DNA of 33,924 nucleotides, from NCBI GenBank assembly GCA_018970845.1, contig JAGWVO010000002.1, positions 1-33,924 of the forward strand. The letters run 5' to 3'. The notes below the pieces were generated by a model. That model worked only from the letters and a program-made list of their open reading frames with translations. It was not told the DNA's origin and made no database searches. Within the stretch, counting starts at the first letter, position 1, and each line of letters starts with the position of its first letter. Source of the stretch: Planctomycetota bacterium. GTDB lineage: Bacteria > Planctomycetota > Planctomycetia > Gemmatales > Gemmataceae. Below, in pieces: positions 1-12,002 of the stretch. The translations under genes and the position numbers were made by a program.

Positions 1-543
1 TACGGCCTCAAGGACTTCATCACCGACAAGCACATGGAGAACATGGCCAAGGTCATGCTGGCCACGGGGCTCATGGTGTTCTACGGCTATGGCGTGGAGG
101 CCTTCATGGCCTACTACTCCGGCAGCCCCGACGAGCGCGGCCTGTTCCTCAAGAACCGCGCCTTCGGCCCCTACGGCGTCTTCTACTGGCTGCTGATCCT
201 CTGCAACGGGATCATTCCCCAGCTCCTGTGGTTCAAGTTCTTCCGCACCAACATCCCGTGGCTGTTCGCCATCTCGATCGTCATCAACATCGGCATGTGG
301 CTGGAGAGGTTCGTGATCCTCATGAGCCTCCAGCGCATCCCCTGGCAGTCGTCCACATGGGGCCAGTACTGCCCGACGGTGTGGGACATCACCGCCTATG
401 TGGGAACCTTCGGCCTGTTCTTCACGCTGCTGTTCCTGTTCATGAGGTTCGTGCCGATGATCTCGGCGTTCGAGATGAAGCACATGATGCCCGAGTCGCA
501 CACGCACGCGCCGGGCGCCAGCCACGCGGGAGGAAGCCACTAA
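1..543 (+). CDS. actC: Alternative Complex III membrane subunit ActC (NrfD/PsrC-like), C-terminal part; 5' end outside window
   Basis: Frame open from base 1 (YGLKDFITDKHMENMAKVML...); polytopic hydrophobic protein with NIGMWLERFVI; His-rich tail; followed by ActD/E/F-like genes. Confidence 0.85.
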   Translation, partial: YGLKDFITDKHMENMAKVMLATGLMVFYGYGVEAFMAYYSGSPDERGLFLKNRAFGPYGVFYWLLILCNGIIPQLLWFKFFRTNIPWLFAISIVINIGMWLERFVILMSLQRIPWQSSTWGQYCPTVWDITAYVGTFGLFFTLLFLFMRFVPMISAFEMKHMMPESHTHAPGASHAGGSH

Positions 544-1127
544 TGCATGCCCCCCAAGCCCCGGGCCTGTTCGGCCTGCTGGCCGAGTTCGACAACCCCC
601 AGGCGCTGGTGAACGCCGCCGACGCGGCGCGCCGCAAGGGCTACAAGGTGATGGACGGCTACTCGCCGTTCCCCGTGGAAGGCCTGCGCGAGGCGCTCGG
701 CAAGCCGCGCACCCTGCTGCCGGTGATCGTGTTCTGCGGCGGGCTCACCGGCTGCATGACGGCGTTCCTGCTCGAAACGCTCACCTCGGGCGGCCATCCC
801 AGGGAATGGGACGCGTTCATCCCCAACTGGTTCAACTACCGGCTCAACATCGCCGGCCGGCCGTTCTTCTCGTGGCAGGCCTTCGTTCCCCCGATGTTCG
901 AGCTCACGGTGCTGTTCTCGGCGTTCACGAGCCTGTTCGGCATGATCCTGCTGAACGGGCTTCCCCGGCCGCACCATCCGCTGTTCGAGGTCAAGGAGTT
1001 CGAGCGGGCCAGCAGCGACCGTTTCTTCCTCTGCATCGAGGCGACCGACCCGCTGTTCGACATCGACGAGACTTACGAGTTCCTGAAGGGCCAATCGCCG
1101 ATCACCCTGTCGGAGGTGCCGCAGTGA
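543..1127 (+). CDS. actD: ActD-like subunit (DUF3341 family) of Alternative Complex III
   Basis: ATG overlaps the actC stop (TAATG); MHAPQAPGLFGLLAEFDNPQALVNAADAARRKGYKVMDGYSPFPVEGL... followed by two TM helices; typical DUF3341. Confidence 0.85.
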   Translation: MHAPQAPGLFGLLAEFDNPQALVNAADAARRKGYKVMDGYSPFPVEGLREALGKPRTLLPVIVFCGGLTGCMTAFLLETLTSGGHPREWDAFIPNWFNYRLNIAGRPFFSWQAFVPPMFELTVLFSAFTSLFGMILLNGLPRPHHPLFEVKEFERASSDRFFLCIEATDPLFDIDETYEFLKGQSPITLSEVPQ

Positions 1128-1879
1128 CGCGCCACGCGATCAAGTCCTGGCTGCCGGTGTTGGCCGTCGCCGCCCTGTTCACGGGCTGCAACCAGCAGAT
1201 GGCGCCGCCCAACGAACCCCTGCACCTGCAGCACATCCTTTCGTTCCACCAGTTGATGGCCCTCCAGCCGAAGCTGAAGCCGCAGGATCCGAGCCATTTC
1301 TTCTCCGACGGCCGGTCGACCCGGCCGTTCGTGGAGGGCACGGTGGCCCGCGGATCGCTCGGCGCCGATCCGGTGTTCCTCACCGGCAAGGTGTCGCAGT
1401 TGCCTCCCGCGGTGCCGGCGACTCCCGTCGACCCGAAGTTGGTGTTGGCGCAGTACGCGGAGGAGTTTCCCGTCGAGGTGAACGAGGCGCTGCTGAAGCG
1501 CGGACGGGAACGCTACAACATTTACTGCAATGTCTGCCACGGGCAGACGGGCACGGGCGACGGCACGATCGTCATGCGCGGCTTCCTCAAGCCGCCGGCC
1601 TTCTGGGAGCAGTCCGCCGGCGACAAGTCGCACTTCAGCCGCGGGCTCCGCTACCAGGGCGCCGGGCAGATCGAACTCGAGAAGGCGCCCGCCGGCTACC
1701 TCTACCATGTGATCACCAACGGCTACGGCGCGATGGCCAGCTACTCCGCGCAGGTCCCGCCACAAGACCGCTGGGCGATCGTCGCCTACATCCGCGCGCT
1801 CCAGAAGGCGCGCGCCACCACCATCACCGCCTCGGCGCCCGCCGCCGGGAAGGACGCTCATCCGAAGGGGGCGCACTGA
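1124..1879 (+). CDS. actE: ActE-like monohaem cytochrome c lipoprotein
   Basis: GTG start overlaps actD stop (GTGA); lipobox-like LFTGC; CNVCH haem motif followed by GQTGTGDG. Confidence 0.85.
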   Translation: MTRHAIKSWLPVLAVAALFTGCNQQMAPPNEPLHLQHILSFHQLMALQPKLKPQDPSHFFSDGRSTRPFVEGTVARGSLGADPVFLTGKVSQLPPAVPATPVDPKLVLAQYAEEFPVEVNEALLKRGRERYNIYCNVCHGQTGTGDGTIVMRGFLKPPAFWEQSAGDKSHFSRGLRYQGAGQIELEKAPAGYLYHVITNGYGAMASYSAQVPPQDRWAIVAYIRALQKARATTITASAPAAGKDAHPKGAH

Positions 1880-1882
1880 GCC

Positions 1883-3196
<1,314 letters not shown>

Positions 3197-3214
3197 CCAC
3201 AGGAGAGGTGAAGC

Positions 3215-3769
3215 ATGGGTCATCCAGCCAGCCAGAACGCCGGTTACGACACGAGCGACCTCGACAGCTCGTTCGCCTACGGCTTCATGGGCATCCTTAC
3301 CGTCTCCATCATCATGACGGTGTTCATTGTCAGCGGGCTGTTCGCCTTCCTCACCGATTTCGAGGCCGGCTCGAAGGTGACGGGCGATCCGCTTTTGGCC
3401 TCGGCGCGCCAGGCCCACGCCCAGCGGATGCGCGCCCAGCTTGAGGCCGAGTATTCCCAGGTGTTCAAGGACAAGGAGATGGTCGAACAGCAGGTGGCGA
3501 TCAACCTGAACCGGATCAGCGTGAACGGATTCGTCAGGCCGGTCGATCCGCCCCAGCCGACCCTCGAGGGTGTCGATGTGCTGTCGCCCCTGCATTCCGG
3601 CGGCCAGCCGAACCCGTTCACCATCGGCCAGGAGAACATCCGCCGGGGCAACGCGGCGCTGGCCCATGATGGACGCATCGAGAAGGCCTTCAAGGCGGTC
3701 GTGGGCGAGGTGAAGTCGAAGCCGGTCGCGGTGGCGAAACCGGCGGGCGACGCCTCGGGAGGCCGCTAG
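3215..3769 (+). CDS. Hypothetical one-TM protein inside the ACIII-cox operon
   Basis: RBS-like aggagaggtg upstream; N-terminal TM (FMGILTVSIIMTVFIVSGLFAFL) then soluble helical/Pro-rich region; same strand, tight spacing. Confidence 0.75.
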   Translation: MGHPASQNAGYDTSDLDSSFAYGFMGILTVSIIMTVFIVSGLFAFLTDFEAGSKVTGDPLLASARQAHAQRMRAQLEAEYSQVFKDKEMVEQQVAINLNRISVNGFVRPVDPPQPTLEGVDVLSPLHSGGQPNPFTIGQENIRRGNAALAHDGRIEKAFKAVVGEVKSKPVAVAKPAGDASGGR

Positions 3770-3795
3770 GCGTTGGGGTTTCGGGGCTTGAGCGG

Positions 3796-4734
3796 TTGAG
3801 TGGTGTGGAGGTGATCGTGATCCGGCGGTTCCTGGCGATGGCGGCTTGCGCCTGGCTGGCTTTGTCCGGCCGGGGCGACGACACGCCCGGAATTTCGCTC
3901 ATTCCCCGCGGCCCGGGTGAAATGACGGTGCGTGAGAACCGCTACACCAAGCTCAAGGAAAAGGCCACGATCGACCAGCAGCTTGGCGCCCAGCTACCCG
4001 GCGAGCTGAACTTCCTCGACCACGAGGGCAAGCCCGTCCGCCTCGGCGACATCCCGGCCGGCAAGCCGGTGCTGCTGGTGCCGGCCTACTACCGCTGCCG
4101 GATGCAGTGCAACATGGTGCTTTCGGGCGTGTTCGACGCCCTCAAGAAGGTGAAGTTCAAGCCGGGAACCGACTTCGAGGTCGTGATCTTCAGCATCGAC
4201 CGCGAGGAGGGTCCCCAGGACGCCGCGCGCAAGAGGGGCGAGCTTCTCGAGACGACCGGCCGGCCGCCCAAGAAGGGGAGCTTCCTCGAGGGCAAGTTCG
4301 ACCACCGAACGGTCGCCGACTGGAAGTTCCTCGTCGGCGGCGAGGACGCCATCAACAAGGTCTGCGACGCCATCGGCTACCGCTACATCCGCGACGCGGA
4401 GACCGGCGACATCCTCCACGGCATGGGCATCTGCTTCCTCACCCCCGAACTCAAGGTCAGCCACTACCGCATGGGCATGAACTACCCGCCGTTCGATGTG
4501 CAGAAAGACCTCCAGATGGCGTCGCAGAACCAGATCGGCTCGCTGGTGGACAAGCTCGCCTTCGTGTGCATGAAGTACGATCCGCACAGCGGACAATACA
4601 GTTGGGCGGTGATCCGCCTGGTGCAGGCCGCGGCCGTGGTGACGATCATCGCCCTGGCGTTCATCATCTTTGGAAACAGGCTCATTGGCCGGAAGGCCGA
4701 ACCCGCGCGGGTGGCTCCCGCCGCGGGCGGTTGA
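3796..4734 (+). CDS. SCO1/SenC family protein with C-terminal TM anchor
   Basis: CRMQC (CxxxC) copper motif in YYRCRMQCNMVLSG; Sco-like fold sequence; C-terminal hydrophobic helix; start could be GTG at 3811. Confidence 0.8.
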   Translation: MSGVEVIVIRRFLAMAACAWLALSGRGDDTPGISLIPRGPGEMTVRENRYTKLKEKATIDQQLGAQLPGELNFLDHEGKPVRLGDIPAGKPVLLVPAYYRCRMQCNMVLSGVFDALKKVKFKPGTDFEVVIFSIDREEGPQDAARKRGELLETTGRPPKKGSFLEGKFDHRTVADWKFLVGGEDAINKVCDAIGYRYIRDAETGDILHGMGICFLTPELKVSHYRMGMNYPPFDVQKDLQMASQNQIGSLVDKLAFVCMKYDPHSGQYSWAVIRLVQAAAVVTIIALAFIIFGNRLIGRKAEPARVAPAAGG

Positions 4735-4753
4735 AAGGAAAGGTTGGGAAACC

Positions 4754-5779
4754 ATGTGGGATTTTCCGATATGGCCGGAATCGGCTTCCACGGTGGCCCC
4801 GTCGGTTGAGGCCCTCTACCTGTTCATCGTGGCGCTCAACATCGGCATCACGGCCCTGGTGTTCGGCCTTCTGGTGTTGTTCTCGGTGCTGTACTACCGC
4901 CGGGCCGACGACCAGGTTCCCCCCCAGTACCACGGATCGATGCTGCTTGAGATCGGCTGGACGGCGATTCCCACGGTGATCTGCCTGATCGTGTTCGCCT
5001 GGGGCGTGAAGGTCTACGCCGAGCTCGTGGTGCCGCCCGCGGACGCGATGGATGTCTACATCGTCGGCAGGCAGTGGATGTGGAAGGCGCAGTATCCGGG
5101 CGGCCAGAGGGAGATCAACGCCCTGCATGCGGTGGTGGGCAAGCCCGTCAAGCTGACGATCACCAGCGAGGATGTCCTTCACAGCTTCTCGATCCCGGCG
5201 TTCCGGGTGAAAAGCGACGCCGTGCCGGGCCGCTACACGACGCTGTGGTTCCAGCCGACCCAGGTGGGCGTGTACCACATCTTCTGCACGGAGTACTGCG
5301 GCACCGAGCACTCGCGGATGATCGGGAAGATCACCGTGATGGAGGAAGCCGACTACCAGAAGTGGCTCAGCGAGAAGGCCGAGCTGGGCGACGCGGTGCA
5401 GGGGCGCAAGCTGTTCGCCAAGCTGCAGTGCGTGACCTGCCACGCGGGCGAGTCGCAGGCGCGGGCGCCGTCGCTCGAGGAGATCCACATGAAGCGTATC
5501 CCGCTGTCGTTCGACAAGGGGAGCCCGGTGGCGCCCGGCGCGACGGTGCTGGCCGACGAGAACTACCTGAGGGAGAGCATCAGGTACCCCAGCGCCAAGA
5601 TCGCCGCGGGCTACCAGTATCCCTCGATCATGCCGGCGTATGACGAGAGCCTCGTGAGCGAGGACGAGATGTTCCAGCTCATCGCGTACATCAAGTCGCT
5701 GAAGAAGGGGCAGACGCCCGCCCGCAACGAACACACGACGACCCCCACGGCGCTCGGCGCGCCGGCCGGCCGTCCATGA
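4754..5779 (+). CDS. coxB: Cytochrome c oxidase subunit II with fused C-terminal cytochrome c domain (caa3 type)
   Basis: CuA site [20 protein letters not shown]...[17 protein letters not shown] haem motif near C-terminus; start chosen at ATG 4754. Confidence 0.9.
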   Translation: MWDFPIWPESASTVAPSVEALYLFIVALNIGITALVFGLLVLFSVLYYRRADDQVPPQYHGSMLLEIGWTAIPTVICLIVFAWGVKVYAELVVPPADAMDVYIVGRQWMWKAQYPGGQREINALHAVVGKPVKLTITSEDVLHSFSIPAFRVKSDAVPGRYTTLWFQPTQVGVYHIFCTEYCGTEHSRMIGKITVMEEADYQKWLSEKAELGDAVQGRKLFAKLQCVTCHAGESQARAPSLEEIHMKRIPLSFDKGSPVAPGATVLADENYLRESIRYPSAKIAAGYQYPSIMPAYDESLVSEDEMFQLIAYIKSLKKGQTPARNEHTTTPTALGAPAGRP

Positions 5780-5808
5780 ACACGGGAGCCCAACCGGAGG
5801 GAAAGACC

Positions 5809-7485
5809 ATGAGCACCATCATCACGAGCGCGCCTCCCGCCTCCGCGGGAAGCAAGGACCCCGGCCACGGGGGCGGCGTCGACTACCTCAACCACGAGAC
5901 CAGCATCGCCTCGTGGCTGCTGACGCTCGACCACAAGAGGATCGGCATCCTCTACCTCGTGGCCATGAGCGCGATGTTCGTGCTCGGAGGTTTCTACGCC
6001 AGCCTCATCCGCGCCGAGCTCATCACGCCCAAGGGCGACCTGATGTCGAGCGACTTCTACAACAAGTCGTTCACGGCTCACGGCGTGATCATGGTGTTCT
6101 TCGTGCTGATCCCGCTGGTTCCGGCGTCGCTGGGCAACTTCATGCTGCCCTTGATGATCGGCGCCAAGGATGTCGCGTTCCCCCGGCTCAACCTCATCAG
6201 TTGGTATGTGTACATGATTGGCGCCGGCTTCACGCTGGTCGCCCTCATCGGCGGCGGCGTCGACTCCGGCTGGACCTTCTACACCCCCCTCAGCACCACC
6301 TACCTCAACTCGAATGTGCTGCTGACGGCGACGGGCCTGTTCATCCTCGGGTTCTCGTCGATCCTCACGGGCCTCAACTTCATCGTGACGATCCACCGGA
6401 TGCGCTGCCCGGGCATGGACTGGTTCCGGATGCCCCTGTTCGTCTGGGCGCTCTACGCCACCAGCGTGATCCAGTTGCTCGGAACCCCGGTCATCGCCAT
6501 CACGCTGGCCCTGGTCGGCGTGGAGCGGTTGCTGGGCGTGGGCATCTTCGACCCGCGGCTTGGCGGCGACCCGATCCTCTACCAGCACCTCTTCTGGTTC
6601 TACAGCCACCCGGCCGTGTACATCATGATCCTGCCGCCCCTGGGCGTGACCAACGAGCTCATCTCCACCTTCAGCCGCAAGCCGATCTTCGGCTACTCGA
6701 TGATGGCGGGCGCCAGCCTGGCGATCGCGATCTTCAGCTTCATCGTCTGGGCGCACCACATGTTCACCTCGGGCCTGTCACCCTACGCCGCGATGTTCTT
6801 CTCGCTGCTCACCTTCTCGGTTGCCATCCCCTCGGGCATCAAGGTATTCACCTGGCTTGCCACGCTGTTCCGCGGGTCGATCTCGTTCGACTCCCCGATG
6901 CTTTACGCCTACGGCTTCATCGGGCTGTTCACCATCGGCGGCATGACCGGCCTCTTCCTGTCCACCCTGGGAACCGACATCCACTTCCACGACACCTACT
7001 TCGTCGTGGCCCACTTCCACTATGTGATGGTGGGCGGGGCGATCGTCGGGTTCATGGGCGGCCTGCACTTCATCTGGCCGAAGATGTTCGGCCGGATGTA
7101 CCCCGAGTTCCCGGCGCGCATGTCCGCGATCCTGATCTTCGTCGGGTTCAACCTCACCTTCTTCCCGCAGTTCCTCGTCGGCTACCTCGGCATGCCCCGC
7201 CGCTACCACGAGTATCCCGACGAGTTCCAGGTGCTCAATGTCTTCTCCTCGGCCGGCGCCACCGTGCTGGGAGTCGGCTACCTGCTGCCCCTGCTCTACC
7301 TGCCCTGGTCGGTGTTCTTTGGCGAGAAGGCTGGCCGCAACCCATGGGGCGCCACCACCCTCGACTGGACCCACACCGAGTCGCCCCCCACGCCGCACAA
7401 CTTCGAGGAGACTCCGGTCGTGACCGGGGAGCCTTACAAGTACGACACGCTTTTCAACAAGGAGAGCGCCCTTGCAGGTCACTGA
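5809..7485 (+). CDS. coxA: Cytochrome c oxidase subunit I (A2-type, YSHPAVY motif)
   Basis: [35 protein letters not shown] ggaggg before ATG 5809 (ORF opens at 5776). Confidence 0.93.
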   Translation: MSTIITSAPPASAGSKDPGHGGGVDYLNHETSIASWLLTLDHKRIGILYLVAMSAMFVLGGFYASLIRAELITPKGDLMSSDFYNKSFTAHGVIMVFFVLIPLVPASLGNFMLPLMIGAKDVAFPRLNLISWYVYMIGAGFTLVALIGGGVDSGWTFYTPLSTTYLNSNVLLTATGLFILGFSSILTGLNFIVTIHRMRCPGMDWFRMPLFVWALYATSVIQLLGTPVIAITLALVGVERLLGVGIFDPRLGGDPILYQHLFWFYSHPAVYIMILPPLGVTNELISTFSRKPIFGYSMMAGASLAIAIFSFIVWAHHMFTSGLSPYAAMFFSLLTFSVAIPSGIKVFTWLATLFRGSISFDSPMLYAYGFIGLFTIGGMTGLFLSTLGTDIHFHDTYFVVAHFHYVMVGGAIVGFMGGLHFIWPKMFGRMYPEFPARMSAILIFVGFNLTFFPQFLVGYLGMPRRYHEYPDEFQVLNVFSSAGATVLGVGYLLPLLYLPWSVFFGEKAGRNPWGATTLDWTHTESPPTPHNFEETPVVTGEPYKYDTLFNKESALAGH

Positions 7486-8302
7486 GAAGAAACACGCCCA
7501 AGAGGCGCACGACGACCATGGCCACGGCCATGAGCTGGCCCACCATTTCGTCAGCGTCGAACAGCAGCACGATGCCGGCAACCTCGGCATGTGGATGTTC
7601 CTGACGACGGAAGTCCTGTTCTTCGGCGGCCTCTTCGCCGCCTACACGATCTACCGCTACAAGTTCGAGAAGGTGTTCGAGCAGGCGAGCAACATCCTCG
7701 ACCCGATGCTCGGCGCGATCAACACGATCGTGCTGATCTTCTCGAGCGTGACGATGGCCTTCGCCGTCCGCTCCGCCCAGCAGGGCAAGTCGAAGGCGAT
7801 CGTGGCCTGGCTCGGCGCCACCATCGTCTTCGGCGGGCTGTTCCTCGGCATCAAGTACTTCGAGTGGAAGCACGACGCCCAGCTCCATGTGTTTCCCACC
7901 TCCGACTTCAACTGGACCTGGGCCCGCGAGAAGCACTCCGAGGGCGAGCATGGCGGCCACGGCCACGATTCCCACGGACCCGAGCTGAAGGGCTACATCT
8001 TCAACTCCCCCGTGGTTCCCGCGAATTATGTCGAGTCCGACGCCCGCAACCCCGAGGCGAAGCAGGCCAAGCTGTTCTTCTTCCTCTACTTCTCGATGAC
8101 CAGCCTGCACGCGCTGCACATGGTCATCGGATTCGGCGTGATGGCGGTCATCATGGCCTATGCCTGGAACGGTTACTACACGGCGAACTACTATGTGCCG
8201 GTCGAGTCGATCGGCCTGTACTGGCACTTCGTCGACCTCGTGTGGATCTTCCTGTTCCCGCTCCTGTACCTGCTGGGCGCCCACCTCGGCGCGGGGCACT
8301 GA
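7472..8302 (+). CDS. coxC: Cytochrome c oxidase subunit III
   Basis: TTG start overlapping coxA end by 14 nt; [22 protein letters not shown]...[11 protein letters not shown]...[18 protein letters not shown]. Confidence 0.9.
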   Translation: MQVTEKKHAQEAHDDHGHGHELAHHFVSVEQQHDAGNLGMWMFLTTEVLFFGGLFAAYTIYRYKFEKVFEQASNILDPMLGAINTIVLIFSSVTMAFAVRSAQQGKSKAIVAWLGATIVFGGLFLGIKYFEWKHDAQLHVFPTSDFNWTWAREKHSEGEHGGHGHDSHGPELKGYIFNSPVVPANYVESDARNPEAKQAKLFFFLYFSMTSLHALHMVIGFGVMAVIMAYAWNGYYTANYYVPVESIGLYWHFVDLVWIFLFPLLYLLGAHLGAGH

Positions 8303-8332
8303 CCAACGCCGGATACGACTGGAGATTTCCCG

Positions 8333-8665
8333 ATGTCACTCCATCCCCCCGCCAAGGCCTGGACCTACTGGGCCAACTTCCTGGCGCTGTGCGTCCTGAC
8401 GGTTGTCACCTGGCTCACCGCCCGCATGGACTTGGGCGCCCTGAGCACCCCGGTGGCCCTCGGCATCGCCGTCATCAAGGCGGCCTTGGTGGTGCTGTTC
8501 TTCATGCATGTGTGGGAGAGCACGCCGCTCACCAAGCTGGTCATCGCGATGTCGCTGTTCATGCTGACGGTGCTCCTGACATTCATGTTCACCGACTACA
8601 TGACCCGCAACTATGATGTCCTGCCGCCGGCCGACCACGCCGCCGCCGCGCCCGGCAAGCACTAA
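8333..8665 (+). CDS. coxD: Cytochrome c oxidase subunit IV-family protein
   Basis: Three TM helices, AVIKAALVVLFFMHVWE; end of cox operon. Confidence 0.8.
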   Translation: MSLHPPAKAWTYWANFLALCVLTVVTWLTARMDLGALSTPVALGIAVIKAALVVLFFMHVWESTPLTKLVIAMSLFMLTVLLTFMFTDYMTRNYDVLPPADHAAAAPGKH

Positions 8666-8694
8666 CCGACCCGGCGCGTCGCCCACGCCTCATC

Positions 8695-8725
8695 GGGGGA
8701 GCCTCCGGCTCCCCCGACTGTTTTG
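8695..8725 (+). terminator. Rho-independent-like terminator of the ACIII-cox operon
   Basis: GGGGGAGCC-tcc-GGCTCCCCC perfect 9-bp stem followed by gactgtttt, 30 nt after coxD stop. Confidence 0.7.
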
Positions 8726-8779
8726 TGGCGTCACAAGCGGAATCAACGAGCCGAGGGCCCGGTGTGTCCCTCAAGTGGC

Positions 8780-8872
8780 CGGGAGCCTCCAAGCCGCGGC
8801 ACCGGACCTCATAACCAGACGCGCAAGAGAGCCGTGAGCGAAGTGAGGGGCCAACCGGCATGATTCGGAAAT
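8780..8872. repeat. Dispersed intergenic repeat, copy 1 (partly decayed)
   Basis: agcctccaagccgcgg...ataaccagacgcgcaagagagccgtgagcgaagtgaggggccaaccggcatgattcggaaatga resembles 22061-22150. Confidence 0.55.
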
Positions 8873-8972
8873 GATTTGAAGAGCTTGCGTTGCCAACATG
8901 GCAAGAAAAGAAGCTGGCACGGGAATCCGATTCCCCGCGGGAGCATCCGGGCGCGGGGCGCCCCGCCCGGAA

Positions 8973-9113
8973 TCACAGGAGCAGGGCCAGGGCCACCAGC
9001 AGCGCCGTTCCCAGGGCCAGACAGCTTCCCACCAGGATGATCTCCCCGCGCGCCAAGGGCTCCGTCGGGTTGGAATCGAGTTCGGCGAGGAGTTCGCGCT
9101 GGTCGTTGTTCAT
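8973..9113 (-). CDS. 46-aa single-TM small protein, ATGA-coupled to the upstream YeiH-like gene
   Basis: [46 protein letters not shown]; start overlaps stop of the YeiH-like gene. Confidence 0.6.
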   Translation of the reverse strand: MNNDQRELLAELDSNPTEPLARGEIILVGSCLALGTALLVALALLL

Positions 9114-10540
9114 GGCGTCACCGGAACCGGGAGGGCGGGGATGTCGTGGAAGAAGATCCACGAGATGGCGAGCGCCATCCAGATGATGAACCCGAAGATG
9201 GAGACGAGGTAGACGAGCACCAGCCGGCCCATTCCCGGGGAGGCGAGCCGGCGCAGGTCGGTCGCCATGCCGATGGAGAGGAAGGCGAGCGCGAAGAGGG
9301 GCTTGCGGAACGCCTCGGTCTGTCCTTCCACCAGCTTGATGCCTCCGAGCGTTGCCGGCCACTGGTTGCCAAGGAACATCAGGCCCAAGAAGGCGAGGAA
9401 ATACCCGACAAGGAACAGGGGCATCCTTTCGATGATCTCCATCCAGCGGACCTTGTCGGCAGGCTCCGGGCGGAACCAGCGCTGCCAGGCGACCGCCAGC
9501 ACGAAGCACCAGACGCCGATGAACAGGTCGATGAACACCTTGATGAGGGTGGTGGTGGCCACCATGAGGTTGCCCGGGCCGGGCTGGTAGAGCGCCTCGG
9601 TGACGGCCCCGGCGGCGACGGCGGCGCCGTCGGTTTTCACGGCCAGTCCCATCCAGGCGGCGGCGACCATGGGGTGTTCCGGCAGGAGCCAGCGGGCCAA
9701 AAACGGCAGCACGACGAGTTCAATCGTGGAGAACACGACCACGAGCGACGAGACAAGCACGGCCACCCCCGAGCGGGCGCGGATCGCCGCGCCGGTGGCC
9801 ATCGCGGCGGAGACGCCGCAGATGCTGATGCCCGAGGCCAACGGCGCCGACCACTCGCGCGGAAACCGGAAGACGGTTCGGGCCAGCAGGTAGACGAGGC
9901 CCCAGTACAGGAGATAAGCCTCGGCGATCGCCGCGACACCCCGCAGCAGAACCCGGCTGGCGGCGGCCTGCTGGCCGAGGGTCTTGGCGGCGAGGCTGAC
10001 GCCGACGAGCACGATGGCGGTCTTGATGAACAGCTCGGTGCGCGCGGCGGGTGCGATGGCGATTGCCGCCCGGGGAAACAGGTTTCCCAAAACCAGCCCG
10101 GCCGCCAACGCCACGAGGTAGCCGGCCTCGCCGGTGAGGCCCAGGCGGAAGGGAAGGATGAACTTCCTGTCGTCGGTGGCGGCGACGCAGGCCTGGTGCC
10201 CCAGCAGATAGGCTCCAAGGCCGAGAAGCACGACGGCGAGTGAGGCTCCCAGCGACGCGGCCAGGGGCCTGCCGAGCGCCGCCAGGCGGGCCGTGAGCAC
10301 GGCGGAAACGGCGGCAATGGTGGCGACCAGGGAAAGCCAGCCCGGCACCTCCCACGCGACGGGCCGGACCGCCTTGGCCGGAATCACCCATTCCTCGAAG
10401 CGGGCGGCCCAGCCGAGCGGTTGCGCGCCCGCCAGCCCGAACAGGGCGAGCGCCACCACGCCCAGGCCGATGGCCAGGGCCCAGGCGTCGTCATTGGGCC
10501 TTGGGGCCCGCTGCTGCATGGTTTCGGACATGGCGCTCAC
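9110..10540 (-). CDS. YeiH/UPF0324-family putative transporter (putative sulfate exporter family)
   Basis: 476 aa polytopic; [18 protein letters not shown] and [25 protein letters not shown] segments characteristic of the family; GTG start. Confidence 0.8.
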   Translation of the reverse strand: MSAMSETMQQRAPRPNDDAWALAIGLGVVALALFGLAGAQPLGWAARFEEWVIPAKAVRPVAWEVPGWLSLVATIAAVSAVLTARLAALGRPLAASLGASLAVVLLGLGAYLLGHQACVAATDDRKFILPFRLGLTGEAGYLVALAAGLVLGNLFPRAAIAIAPAARTELFIKTAIVLVGVSLAAKTLGQQAAASRVLLRGVAAIAEAYLLYWGLVYLLARTVFRFPREWSAPLASGISICGVSAAMATGAAIRARSGVAVLVSSLVVVFSTIELVVLPFLARWLLPEHPMVAAAWMGLAVKTDGAAVAAGAVTEALYQPGPGNLMVATTTLIKVFIDLFIGVWCFVLAVAWQRWFRPEPADKVRWMEIIERMPLFLVGYFLAFLGLMFLGNQWPATLGGIKLVEGQTEAFRKPLFALAFLSIGMATDLRRLASPGMGRLVLVYLVSIFGFIIWMALAISWIFFHDIPALPVPVTP

Positions 10541-11268
10541 TTGGCCGATGGAACCAGGGGCTTGATCTCACGCACCCAGATGTTGCGGAAACGCATCGGA
10601 TTGCCGTGGTACTGGAGGTCGATCGGTCCCTTGGGCGGATGGGCCGCGTAGCTGGGCGGCTTGTCGAAGAAGGTCCCGCCCTTGAGTTCGGCATGGTTCT
10701 GGATGAGCACGCCGTTGTGCAGGGCGGTGATGTGCGCGGGGCTGGCGAGCTTGCCCGCGGAATCAAACCGGGGCGCGGTGAAGATGATGTCATAGGCCTG
10801 CCACTCGCCGGGCTTGCGGCTGGCGTTCACAAGCGGCGGAAACTGCTTGTAGATGGCGCCGGCCTGGCCGTCGAAGTAGGTGGGGTTCTCGAACGAGTCG
10901 AGCACCTGAAGCTCGTAGCGGCCCATGAAGTAGACGCCGCTGTTGCCGCGGCCCTGGCCCTTGCCCTCGACCTTCTCGGGCGTGGCCCATTCGATGTGGA
11001 ACTGGCAGTCGCCGAACGACTCCTTCGTGCTGATGCCCGTCTTGGCGGCGGTGGCGACCCCGTCGGCCACAATCCACTTGTCGCCGTTCTTCCAGGCCGA
11101 CAGGTCTTTCCCGTCGAAGAGCACGATGGCATCCGACGGCGCGCCACCTAGCGTTCCAGGCGTCACCACCTTCGGTTCGGGCCAGTTGATGCCGCTCTTG
11201 TATTCCTGGGAGCGGGCCGGCAAGGCGACGAGCACAAGGGCGATCGGCAGCAGTCGGAGCGGGGTCAT
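10537..11268 (-). CDS. DUF1080 (3-keto-disaccharide hydrolase-like) secreted protein
   Basis: Signal peptide [68 protein letters not shown]...[24 protein letters not shown] extends further 5' but signal peptide sets the start. Confidence 0.88.
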   Translation of the reverse strand: MTPLRLLPIALVLVALPARSQEYKSGINWPEPKVVTPGTLGGAPSDAIVLFDGKDLSAWKNGDKWIVADGVATAAKTGISTKESFGDCQFHIEWATPEKVEGKGQGRGNSGVYFMGRYELQVLDSFENPTYFDGQAGAIYKQFPPLVNASRKPGEWQAYDIIFTAPRFDSAGKLASPAHITALHNGVLIQNHAELKGGTFFDKPPSYAAHPPKGPIDLQYHGNPMRFRNIWVREIKPLVPSAK

Positions 11269-11394
11269 GGCAAGGTCGTTCCTGGGAGTGGCGGGAAACG
11301 AAAGACTCGATTCTACCGCCACGCCCGCCCCGCTCCAGTCCCGCGCGGCCCCGGCCCGAATTCCCAAGGGGGTGAACGGGTTGATGGCCCGCGG

Positions 11395-11440
11395 TGGCTC
11401 CTCGCTTCGTTCGGGGCTCACAAGGCGCAACTGGCGGCGC
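11395..11440. repeat. Partial copy of the dispersed intergenic repeat (left arm)
   Basis: ggctcctcgcttcgttcggggctcacaaggcgcaactgg resembles gcccctcacttcgttcagggctctcaagccgcgg at 22045-22078. Confidence 0.35.
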
Positions 11441-11633
11441 CGTTCCCCGGTCTTTTGCAACCCAACTTCATCGCGGTGGATGGGAGGAAGGGTCGATCCC
11501 GATTCCCGAAATGCGAAACGGCCACCGCCTTTCGGGTATCTTTCAAGTTCCAAGCCGCGTCCACGGGTGGAGCGGGGCGACATGCCGGTTGGTGATCCGC
11601 TCCGAAATCGGCCAAGGGGCCCGGGAAAGGGAG

Positions 11634-12002
11634 ATGGCCATGGGGTTCGTGAGCCTGCTGACCCAACGCTACGACGACATGGCGGCGTTCTACCGCGACA
11701 GGTTGGGTGGCCGCGTGGAGAAGTCGTGGGATCGCGCGGGGGCGCGCGGCATGTTGCTCGACCTCGGAGGCCTGCGCGTGGAACTGATGGACGCCTCGCG
11801 GGAAAAGGCCGCCGCCATCGCCGGGGAACATGGCGGGCGGGTCCACCTCGTGGTCGAGGTTTCGGGCCTGGCGCGGCGCGCCCTGGCCATGGGCCTGCCG
11901 GCGCCCGCGACAACCTCGTGGGGCGCGAGCCTGGTCACGCTTGCCGACCCCGACGGCCTTCCCGTAAGCCTGCTGGAATGGAGCGGTACCCCTCAGTCCT
12001 GA
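11634..12002 (+). CDS. VOC/glyoxalase-superfamily protein
   Basis: [32 protein letters not shown]...[18 protein letters not shown]. Confidence 0.7.
   Translation: MAMGFVSLLTQRYDDMAAFYRDRLGGRVEKSWDRAGARGMLLDLGGLRVELMDASREKAAAIAGEHGGRVHLVVEVSGLARRALAMGLPAPATTSWGASLVTLADPDGLPVSLLEWSGTPQS

Noticed and set aside
5913-7604. 563-aa + strand ORF overlapping coxA
   Set aside because: Alternate frame of coxA, which has unmistakable subunit I motifs.
8921-8965. Hairpins GGGAATCcGATTCCC and cgggcgcggggcgccccgcccg
   Set aside because: Could terminate the - strand operon, but no T-run follows on that strand; short GC palindromes are expected by chance here.
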